Shown: piece by piece, positions 46,019 through 55,263 of the stretch | Layout: the number at the start of each line of letters is the position of its first letter | How positions within the stretch are numbered: position 1 is the first letter of the stretch | Notes under the pieces: model-generated | The model's input: only the letters and a program-made list of their open reading frames with translations | Databases searched by the model: none | What the model was told of the DNA's origin: nothing | Position numbers and translations under genes: made by a program | Assembly: GCA_021234155.1 (NCBI GenBank) | Contig: JAJEKV010000205.1 | Coordinates: 785,501-849,500, forward strand | DNA length: 64,000 bases | Source: Isoetes taiwanensis | Lineage: Eukaryota > Streptophyta > Lycopodiopsida > Isoetales > Isoetaceae | Direction: 5' to 3'

Positions 46019-48698
46019 ATGGAAGGTCTCCATCCGCCACCCCACCAACCCAATAGCAGCAACACGGCCATTCCTCCTGAAAATCCCAATTCCGACAATC
46101 CAACAAACAGCCCTTGTTTTGACATATCCGAGTTTTTGGGTACGCCTCACAGAGATGGTGGAGTGTCGGATGAAGTCTTTTCCAATCTCTCCGGCCTAAA
46201 TGTATCGCCTTCAGCCTTTGGCATGCTTGCTCCCCTCCCCCCTTTGCCTTGCCCGATTCTTAAAGGAGATGGCATTACACATGAACCAGACTTCAGCTCA
46301 TTGCTTGTTTGTCCAAAGACGGAGGAGAGCGAGGCATTGGTCAGCTTTGGTGAAGTGGATCATGTAAGGGACACTTTTACTCTCGTAGGCGCTTTTTCTG
46401 ATAATTTGATCAACAGTTCTATCTCGCCATTGGCTATGTTGTACCCTCCTTCCGAGGGCTCCATGAATTACATGCATGGCAATATGTTTGGCGCACATGG
46501 GTCCTTTTTGGAAGGAGACTCTGTTGGGCTTTTAGAAGACCACATGTCAGGGAGTTTGTCCGTTCCCAATGTGTCGTTTGGTAGCAACCCTTGTGAATGG
46601 ACTGTGCAATATGAAGAAGTATCCAACCAGACCGTTCCAGTACAGCAAAATGCTTCGCAGTGTGATTCATGTCAGGTTCTGCGATGCATCATCCATTCAA
46701 ATGGTACACACTAACTCCAAGAAGATGTTATATTCAAGGGAATGTCCGTTGCATGTCAATCTTTGTAGTTAATGGGCAATGGTCAAACATGAATCATTTA
46801 ACGCAGAATTAACGATGAATATGACACTAACTATACTTAAGCAGCGTCTATTTATGCTTTTCAGACAATGTAACCATGTCATTGATTTCTAACAAGGATT
46901 ATTGGTACCAGGGGTTCAAGACACAAAGCTTGAGATTCATGGTTGTGATAACATAAGCTACCATGCAGTACTTCACACCCGGTTTTGTATTGATGATGGA
47001 TTTCCAACAGCATTGGAGCAGCAAATGGTTGAGTAAGCCTGATTTCCTGGAGCTTGTTCATATTAATCTTACTTGCATACTGAAATCCTTGGTTCTGGAA
47101 ACCTTATCATTCTAATTTAGTTTCAAACTAACATTGGTCAAAATGCAAACATTTCAAGGCTGTGATGCAAGCTTTATGTAATCTGTGTTACCGTGGTTTT
47201 ATCACAAACCTTCCCAAGTAAATGTAGCTTTTGTGGGACATGGCAGGTTTCCAGTGGGAAATGCAGAATATGTCAGGCAATTCCTTTTGCAGTACAGCCT
47301 CCTGCGGAGAAAGGAAGGCTTTGTGCTTCGGCATGACTCTCTTTCAACTGGTGTAGATGCAGGACCCGGTTTCGCCTTTGTGCCAGACCGTGTATTAAAC
47401 ACATCTACGGCTTACCTTACAAAGCAAATGGGTTACAATCCATTTCCTTGGGATGGGATTTCCTTTTAATCGGTCATTAAAATGGAAAATATAATCAAGC
47501 TTCTCTGACCTAAGTTGAGATGCCCAACCTAACATTTAGAAGGTATGAACAGCATTTGAGGATATCTTTTCTTTGTAGGGTCCCATAAATCAGTGCCAAA
47601 AAACCACTGCATTAGAATATGGACCAATGTTTATTTAACCACTATATGTTTAACATACGAACTGTTCTTTAGGTTGGGATTATTTTCTTATGTTTCGTGC
47701 AGTTTGTGAACTTGAGCCCATTCTTGCTGCCAGGTTGTGATTTGTCCAACAATGCCTGTATATATGGAAACCCAATGATGAGTCAGGGCAAACTACTACA
47801 TGGAGAGAACCAGGACAATGCAGAACCCTCTACAGCGCCACCAAAACCCCCCAAGAGCAATGCTGCTGCACAGGTTTGCATTTCCATGTCTTTGTAAAAT
47901 TGGACTTTAAGAACAGAGCACCAGCATTACTCAGTGTTATGTACAGAAATAACAAGATAAGTATATAATGGAATTGAACCCATGCAGCTCGTGACAGCTT
48001 ATGGTGAATTGCCATAGAGCTCTCATGCAGATGCATGGTGAATAATCATGCAGCTTGATGGCGAACCTGCCCTGGGCAGAGCATGAGCTTCGCTGTTTGG
48101 GAGTTCTGCATTTTCATCTAAAAAGAGGACCACAGATCACTCATATTTAGGAGGCCATCATTTGTAAGAGCTGTTAAGCACTTCTCTTCACATTCATTAT
48201 AATACATGTCTGCCTTGGTTTAGGGTTTCAACCCATCAATGACGTTTCCTCCTATTAGCCTTGTGAAGAAAGATTTGTATTAAATTTATTCTGCTTGCAG
48301 AGAGAGAGAACAGGGAAGTTAAAAATGTCAGACTTGGCACAGCATTTTCATCTCCCAATCAATGCTGCAGCCAAAGAGTTAGGGATTTGTCCCACAGTTT
48401 TGAAAAAAATTTGTCGTCGAAATGGCATGCGCAGGTGGCCTCATCGGAAGGTTTGTGTGGCGCAGCTACTTTTTAGTTTAATGTTAAGAGATAATCTTCC
48501 AAAAATCTGCTTCCAACCATATTTTTGCTTATGATGTTGCATAATGAGCAGATAAAAAGCATAGAGAGAATCATTGCAACTTTGGAGCAAACCATTGCAG
48601 AGGGTGCTGGTCAGGGAGATGAGGGTATACGCATGGAAATAGCAATGCTCAGAAATGAACGTGCACAGCTTTGTGCAGGCCTTTTGGGTCAGAATTGA
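46019..48698 (+). CDS. RKD: RWP-RK domain transcription factor, RKD type (six exons inferred)
   Basis: Exon model: 46019-46703, 46912-47032, 47247 to about 47391, 47703-47873, 48301-48450 and 48552-48698 (stop TGA). All phases fit; the 3' edge of exon 3 is uncertain because the donor GTATTA is weak, and read-through would stop at 47469. Product about 470 residues. Exon 1 gives an acidic, Pro/Ser-rich N-terminus ending in CDSCQVLRCIIHSNG. Exon 2 follows with KLEIHG and SYHAVLH, the conserved region before the DNA-binding domain in RKD proteins. Exon 5 starts the RWP-RK domain: LAQHFHLPINAAAKELGICP, TVLKKICRRNGMRRWPHRK. Exon 6 continues IKSIERIIATLEQT, a coiled-coil-like helix. There is no PB1 domain, so it is RKD and not NLP. 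RKD factors act in the nucleus in egg-cell, germline or gemma fate in plants. It is the only apparently complete gene here, wedged between the array and its own duplicated flanks. Confidence 0.9.
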
Positions 48699-48833
48699 GA
48701 GCCACAAAAGAATATTCAAGGCAAGTGCTATGTTCAATGTATATATACTATCCAACTAATTCTTTACGGCAGCTACACAAGATACTTTTACGATTACAGG
48801 TTACTGATTGTACAGCCATAGGAAATGATCATT

Positions 48834-50128
48834 AGAAGCTCATATATATACATATTTCATATCTTGTACAGAGAGGACAATTTTGAACCTTTAAGGAACG
48901 AAATTCATTGTGTATCCGATACATTGTTTTTGACTGAGTCGTGGGTTCTAAAAGCCCATATACATTTTCCAGGGCCTGATCTGTAAATTGGTTGGCCAAG
49001 GCTTTTGCAATATTACAGAAGTCTTAATAAAGTTTTCAATATTTTCTCTGATTCAGTTGGAATCCTATATTTTCTTGTTTTTCACTGGTGCTTCCACTAA
49101 TTTTACTAGTTTATTTCTCTTGATTGGTTAAAGCAAAAATTAGAGAAGTGAGAAATGCCAACCTCATTCTTATAGCATGTCTTTATAATTCTATTGAGAG
49201 TTTAGGCTGATTCCAGCCTTTTGAAGTTTATATACCATCTTCTTGTACAAATTTGAGTAATTGGAAGAGCATTTTGTCTTCACATGTTGGTGTGTATGGC
49301 ATACTGAGGCAGATTCTACGGTCTCGTCCACGAGCCCACTTCCATATTGAGACTTATCAGATTTGCAGATCAGAAATGAATGAGTATAGGAATGATGAGT
49401 ATAGGAATAATGAATGAAAATCTGACCTGTCTCTGCATCAAAAGCAAAGCGGCTCTAGAGAGTTTCCAGCAAAACGAAGCACGAAAGAACAAACATCACA
49501 TCATACTTTGTCCGGCTGCAAGATAAAATCTCGACTTCCATTAGTTTTAAGTATCTTAACTTAAACCTAATTTACAGCTAGCTATGTTTGGATCCTACTT
49601 GTATTATTTAGATCTTCCTTTTTTCTCGCTTGCAACTTGGTTGTTGAACCCTTTATGCAGGGCTTCTGCCATAGCACATTAATGGTGCGTCTTGAGTATT
49701 ATTCCTATATATGATGGAGGAATCCTCACGTCAATTTTCGAATAGCTTAGTCCCAGACATTCATGTACTTTTCCTCAACAGCCTTGGACTTTCATCAGCA
49801 ATGTGGTATCTTACTATATCGTTCAATCATCTGAGTTTTGTGCACGTCTGCATAGTAATAAATCCAGAAGGAGCAGAAAAGCCACTGTACGTGCACCTGT
49901 GCACTCTGAAACAATACAATCGAGGCATCCAGCAAGCCCCGGATTGTGCCAGACACTGGATCCTAGGAAAACACCTCTGGATTAATAGAGTCTAGCTAAG
50001 ACTTCAATGGTTTAGACCTTCTCAAATCAAGGATGTTCCTTAACAACTCGTTAAACTGTTATTAGTAAATCTGTCTTATTTTTGGACACGCCAGCCTAAA
50101 CATCAGGCTATCCACATCACACTTCCAT
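48834..50128 (+). repeat. RKD 3' flank, duplicated elsewhere
   Basis: 48834-49290 matches 10745-11206; 49296-50128 matches 13954-14803 and the opening 730 bp of the array units. Here the two parts are joined without the 2.75-kb insertion present at 11207-13953. The match ends at about 50128, just inside the start of the gypsy-bearing segment. Confidence 0.92.
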
Positions 50129-50149
50129 ATAAGCAATAAGTGAATTGTC

Positions 50150-50464
50150 TTATTTCTTACTTCTGCATTGGAATTTTTTGGATCAACGGTAGAACATGCA
50201 AGAAGAACGAAAATGAAGCTGTGTCTAGGGATCTTCTGTGGCTCAGACAAGGCTTCTCCTCCAACACCAGGTTTGGAACATCAAGGTATGCCATTTTTTT
50301 GCTAGTTGGGTTGGTTCTTTCATTACATTTTGTCTCTGGTTGCTTGTAATGCTTTTAGATCTATCATGGACTGCCAAGTCCTCAATATCCAGAGACTTTA
50401 CGTGAAACGCAATGTCATATCATTATTGAAACACTTTGGAGCTTCTAACATGGTTGTTGATGAC
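50150..50464 (+). CDS. Two exon-like segments of an unidentified gene
   Basis: A frame ending ...LLWLRQGFSSNTRFGTS at an AAG|GTATGC donor (50285) joins in phase, through a TTTTAG acceptor (50358), to a 106-nt exon reading SIMDCQVLNIQRLYVKRN..., with a GAC|GTAACT donor at 50464. Phases agree and no stop interrupts. No domain recognised. The start codon and further exons are uncertain. It could be a real downstream gene or a relic. Confidence 0.35.
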
Positions 50465-50470
50465 GTAACT

Positions 50471-50502
50471 TCCCTCCCTCCCTCCGTCCCTCCCTCCCTC
50501 CA
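50471..50502. repeat. (CCTC)n microsatellite
   Basis: About eight CCTC-type units with one variant (CGTC) directly after the putative donor at 50464. Confidence 0.9.
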
Positions 50503-50867
50503 TATTATGGGTACACTAGTTATTTAGACTAAGTATAGCTAAAGGGTTACAGTAATAGTTACTGGACTAAGGTTCAGTTTGCCAGACTGAGCTTCTATCT
50601 TCTGTGTTTTCCTTTATTCATAAACACTAGTTCTCAGTGCATTGCTTTCTTTAAATTGTTGCTAAATACCAAGTTCTGTAAGAAAATACATTTATATTTT
50701 GGTGTCCAGTACAAATATTTGAGATCCTCGGATGACATATTTTGAAATAAACTGTTATTCCTGGCTACAAGTATTGAAGCATTTACATCTGTGAATGAGA
50801 AATGAGATTTATTTATGATACTGGAAGAAGCTAGAAAGGGTAATGTCTTTTTGATGGAATTTGTGCT

Positions 50868-50952
50868 ATGGTAGTAACATTTCATGGCTATAAATCAATT
50901 TCAAAAGAAAGTTGGCCAGACATGTTAGCTTTCCTGGAAAATCTTGTCCAGG
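50868..50952 (+). CDS. Possible further exon of the unidentified gene
   Basis: VVTFHGYKSISKESWPDM, LAFLENLVQ, then CCAG|GTCAAA as a possible donor. Amphipathic and protein-like, but unassigned; the frame can also be read on to 51083. Confidence 0.25.
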
Positions 50953-51495
50953 TCAAACTTTCAAAAAGGCTCCCTTCTTTGTTGCATCCTGCTGGCTCTG
51001 ATGTTGCATTCCTCCTACACTTATTATCTTCTACGGTTATGAAGTATTACTTCCAATTGAGTCCTAGAGAAACAACCACCTAAGAGATAAACATTTCCTA
51101 TTTTGATATAATTCGTTGTTGATGCTTGTATGAACTGAACCTCTTATCATATTTGGAGCTTGTTCATATACCCACTCAGCAAGATCCTTCCAAGCTTGTG
51201 CGCTGTTTGTTGAAATATTGTCAGCAAAATGACGATGTCTAGACATTCAATAGTCTACCTTTTCTTTGTCTTATCGAAATGACCTCTACTTTCAGTAAAT
51301 TGACGAGGGCGTTTAATAGTCTAATCTTTCATGGAAGTGCTCTTTATTTGTACTAGGCTTGTTAACTTCTCAAAACAAACTGTGCATATTGAGACACGTT
51401 AAAAGGTATGATTATCTTGAGACACTTTGTACAGTTTTCTTGGTTGCCTTTTCTGATGCTTATTGTGTCCAATGAGATATGCAATGCTTACACAG

Positions 51496-51585
51496 CCTTT
51501 GGAATTTGGAAAGCACATTGTTGATCTGACGAGCCTGGCAATTGGAACCATACTGATTATTCTTTGGAGCAAATTTGGCAAACAG
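51496..51585 (+). CDS. 90-nt exon encoding a hydrophobic helix, unidentified
   Basis: Flanked by a TGCTTACACAG acceptor and an ACAG|GTCATG donor. It is exactly 30 codons in phase 0 and reads LEFGKHIVDLTSLAIGTILI, ILWSKFGKQ: a likely transmembrane helix with a basic end. No family recognised; may belong with the segments at 50150-50952. Confidence 0.35.
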
Positions 51586-51993
51586 GTCATGTTACGTAGA
51601 CACTAGATACTTGGACACTCACTGCGCGAGGACTGATTTTTAGCATTATTTGCTCAACTTCGAATTAGAAAAACATTTAAATGAGATTTTTTTCATCCTG
51701 GTCAGCAAACACGAGCTCAGCAAACACGAACCTAGACATGTTGAAGGTTTCATTCTTTCATGAACCCGAATCTTATGTAACATACTGTAGGCTATGAAGA
51801 GGAGAATCTTTAGCTCAAGTTTCTGTTACAACGCTAGAATCTGACACTACTTGCAGGACCAGACTAACCCATATGGATTGAAATTCAAAAGTCTAGTGTT
51901 AGATTGAAATTCAAAAGTCTAGTCTTGTCCCGTAAATTGCACCCTTTAAACACCCTTTAGGTAAAAATATAAGAACGATAACAAAAGCTAGTT

Positions 51994-52071
51994 GGGGTTG
52001 TGGGGTTTCGATCCCCAGACCTCTTGCATCCACGCAAGTACACAAGCGCTCTTCCACTGAGCTACCACCCC
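51994..52071 (-). repeat. tRNA-like SINE head
   Basis: Minus strand: GGGGTGGTAGCTCAGTGG (A box TAGCTCAGTGG), then B box GATCGAAAC and a closing ACAACCCC that pairs with the opening GGGGTGG. The anticodon region is irregular. It is the same family as 27915-28056 and 10675-10744, and the best-formed of the three. It may be a decayed tRNA gene, but the extra anticodon-arm bases speak for a SINE. Confidence 0.7.
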
Positions 52072-52503
52072 TAATTAATAATATATTTTTTCTTTATTTA
52101 TATAACAAGGAAAAATTAAACTTAAATGTGCCATTGAGCCAGAGTCATCCACACATGACTACTTTTCTTCATTCTTCTTCAGGTAAACTAGGGCAATTCT
52201 TCTTCAGGTAAACTAGGGCACAGTGCTGGTGCTGATGCCTTTTTTCAAAATTTGGGATGTCAAAAAATCTAATCCAAAAAGATGTTTTGCACTAGATCAA
52301 CTTTTAAAAGTTGCACCTCCGGAGGCGTGAACAATTTAAAACCAAATCTTTCATTCTGGATTTACAAGAGATTTGATTCAAGAACAAACTTCATCTTCAA
52401 AACCCGGATTAACATATATAAATACGAGTTGTTTGACGTCAATTCTTTCATTCCGGATTGACTCAAAAGTTGCTAGTCCAAAACCCTTGGTCCACGACTA
52501 ACG

Positions 52504-52625
52504 TTAAAGGAGCATTATGGCTGGTTGGTTGCACAGCTAGCACACAAGCAGTAACAGAAGTAGTTAAAGGAGCATTATGGCTGGTTGGTCGCATAGCTAG
52601 CACACAAGCAGTAACAGAAGTACTT
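52504..52625 (+). repeat. 61-bp tandem duplication
   Basis: TTAAAGGAGCATTATGGCTG followed by the rest of a 61-bp unit occurs twice (from 52504 and 52565) with three or so differences. A degenerate third unit may follow at about 52630-52680. No gene is supported here. Confidence 0.9.
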
Positions 52626-52992
52626 ACTGCTCGCCACTAGTAATGAGGCACTAACAGCTAGAGCACAAGCACTAATAGCTCAATTATTGCTGTATCTACT
52701 AAAGAATGTAAAACTGTTGACAACATTGTGATAAATATTACAAATGGCCAGTCTTGATAACAATACAAGTGGCTGAGTATTTACAAAAGGCACATTCTGC
52801 CATATTATTTACAAGTATTTTCAAATGGCAACTATCCAATATAATAACTATAATAACTGTACAAGTCTCTTATGACCAACAGCCATGCAACTTCAATAAC
52901 TACATACAAGTGGCTGAGTGTGTATAGAAGCCAAGTTATGATTGGCATCCTGGATCTTTTTATTGCGACGCCGATTGGCATCCTGGATCTTT

Positions 52993-54325
52993 TTATTGCG
53001 ATGGCCTCACTTTGCCCCCGATGGTCCAGTTCCTATCGCACTTCCTACAATAATACCTCGGTTGGTTTACATCCTTATTCTCAAAATAGTCGAAACGGGT
53101 GTTACTACTGAAACACCGAGGGCAGACATACTTGGGCATGATTGTCTTCTGCATTTTCATCCTTGGAGCTGCTGTCACTTGTTGCTCCTGTTGATGCCAT
53201 TGGTTCTGATACACAGCTGCCATGCTTGTCATAGCTTGTTGACTTCTAATTGCTATTGATGCGTTGACCATGGACTTTTCCTGACAATGCCCTCCTGCTA
53301 CTAAGGCATCAAATTCACCCCAACCAGATGCAACCTGTTGTGGTGGTGTTTCTGCAAGTATTGCCTGTCCATCAAACATATGATTGTCTTTGTTTAGCAA
53401 TTTTGCCTGTCCCAACATGGCATCAAGCTCATCCCAGCAACATGCTACTTCTTGTGTTGCTTCTTCGTCATCCCTATCTTCTGTTTGTGCCAACACGCCA
53501 TCAAACTCATCCCAGCAACATGTCTCATCATCACCCCTGTCCATCAGACATATGATTGTCTTTGTTTAGCAATTCTGCCCGTGCCAACGTGGCATCAAAC
53601 TCATCCCAACAACATGCTACTACTTGTGTTGCTTCTTTGTCATCCCTATCTTTTGTTTGTGCCAACATGCCATCAAACTCATCCCAACAACATGTCTCAT
53701 CATTATCCCTGCTTGCTTCCTTTTGCTTCTTATTGTTGACCGAGACATTAATCAAGTCAAGCATGTCTTCATGATCATTTTCTTGTGATGGGCCTCCTGA
53801 TTGCTCTAGTCTTGCATTACAAAATGTTGGCAAGTTTTCATCAAACAATTCCTCAAGGACTGGCAATTCTATCTTTGACAACAAGCCATCTACTTCGTCA
53901 GTGACATTGACCACGTCAAGCATGTCCCTATTATGTTCCTCTAGACTTACCTCACAAAGCATAGGCAAGTCTTCATCAAAAAATTCTTGAAGGCTTGGCA
54001 ACTCAATGTTTGCTAACAACGCATTTACTGCATTGATATCCCCGTCTGTTTGCTTCTTGACGTTGACAAAGTCAAGCATATCTCCCTGTTCCTCTAGTCT
54101 TGGCAAGTCTTCATCAAACAATTCCGCAAGGGTTTGAGAGCTTACAACGGTTTGCGAGTAGTAGATATCCCCTTTCTTTTCCTTCAAGTCATCTTCTTGT
54201 GATAGAGAATTGAAATTTTCTTGGGCCAACAAGTCATCCAACATGGCAACTTCTTTCTCCAAAAACAACATACCTTTCATTTGCTTCAAATAGCTGAATT
54301 CCTCTACCTCTTCACGCTTCTCCAT
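52993..54325 (-). pseudogene. Dof-type zinc-finger gene with WDEFD repeats, split by a frame change
   Basis: Minus strand, two frames. 54325-53531 gives an acidic N-terminal part with three LFDEDLP...DMLDxVNV repeats followed by [12 protein letters not shown]-type repeats. 53544-52993 (183 codons, starting [15 protein letters not shown]) repeats the WDEFD unit and ends with a Dof finger: [19 protein letters not shown], then [17 protein letters not shown]. The spacing is exactly CX2CX21CX2C. The protein stops right after GGKVRPSQ, where Dof proteins usually continue with a basic stretch. A 172-bp tandem duplication (CATATGATTG at 53377 and 53549) is not a multiple of three and shifts the frame between the two parts. 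The short frame may still be translated from its own ATG. Dof proteins bind AAAG sites in plant promoters. The N-terminus is also interrupted by a transposon (54326-55113). Confidence 0.75.
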
Positions 54326-55113
54326 CAGGGTAATAAAGAGTGGCTAAAATTCGCCAAATGGCGATTTTTTAGACCTTTTGTCAAATTTCATGGCTAAAGT
54401 TTATAAAGGCAAAAATTTTAGAAAAAGTAAAATTTAGCCACTCCAAAAGAGGGTAAATTCTGAACGCTTAGAGTTTAGCCGAGATTGTTTGCTGCATGGT
54501 GTACTGAATCGCCTTCTCTAAAGTTGATTAGGAGAACTCTGATCAATTCAAATAGCCATGGCAATTCTATTCAGGGACCTCTTTCATTTAGGAATTGTCA
54601 TTAGCTACCTCAATCATATTTTGAATTTGTATCTATAAGTTGTTTAGGTTAAATGCTATGAAGAATGTTATATGATGCGTTTTTTAAGCTTTAAATAGTA
54701 GTGATCTCTTCCTGCAATTGTTGACTTTAAAGTGCTTCATCACCAAATTCACCATTTGGATGCATTTGACCCCAACTTAAACATGCATGTTCCTTCAAAC
54801 AATATTGTTTGTTTCTTATGAATTATACTTTGAACAACTTTGTTATCATTGAATCAATGTCATTCATGTACTAATCAATGCTCAAAGTTTGAAGTTAAAT
54901 AGTTGCACTTTAGCTGGGGACCAAGAAAAATTCGCCAACATCATAATTTCATGTCATATAAATTTTACATTTTAGCCAAGTGGGAAGATAAGTAAAGGGC
55001 TTTATTTTATCAAATTTCGCCAAGAAAAAAAATCTAAGAACTTTTGTTTTTCATAGGTTTAGCCAATCTTAATTCAAATAGAAAAACATTTAGGGCCGCT
55101 AAAATTTACCCTG
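54326..55113. mobile_element. 788-bp non-autonomous DNA transposon in the Dof gene
   Basis: Flanked by the 9-bp direct repeat CTTCTCCAT (54317-54325 and 55114-55122). Ends are CAGGGTAA... and ...TTACCCTG, an 8-bp perfect inverted repeat with weaker similarity inside. The interior is AT-rich, non-coding and full of GGCTAAA/TTTAGCC words. A related element lies at 62464-63091. An 8-9-bp duplication fits the hAT or Mutator superfamilies; no transposase is present. Removing it would leave the Dof reading frame continuous. Confidence 0.88.
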
Positions 55114-55263
55114 CTTCTCCATCGTCTTTTTTGTGTTCTTCATTATTCTAGACTTTTTAACACCTTCACTCTTTGCCGTCTTGCACTTTCTAAGAGCTTC
55201 ACCTTGCAACTTGTAACTCAGTTTTCTTAATGGGGATTCACCCTCTCGTAATGGGGATTCACC
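55114..55263 (-). pseudogene. Dof-gene N-terminal segment cut off by the transposon
   Basis: A 50-codon open stretch, in the same frame as the Dof N-terminal part beyond the transposon, ending in the shared ATGGAGAAG (MEK). It is basic and lysine-rich (KCKTAKSEGVKKSRIMKNT), preceded by a doubled GESPLRE/GESPLRK. A TAG lies directly upstream, overlapping a TTAG acceptor-like site, so it may be the 5' edge of an exon. Confidence 0.6.

Noticed and set aside
47185-47469. Separate gene at 47185-47469
   Set aside because: The conserved part begins at an AG acceptor (47246) and continues the RKD protein in phase from exon 2; the upstream codons are intron.
46019-48698. NIN-like protein (NLP) instead of RKD
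   Set aside because: The reading frame ends about 48 codons after the RWP-RK motif with a short helix; there is no PB1 domain downstream.
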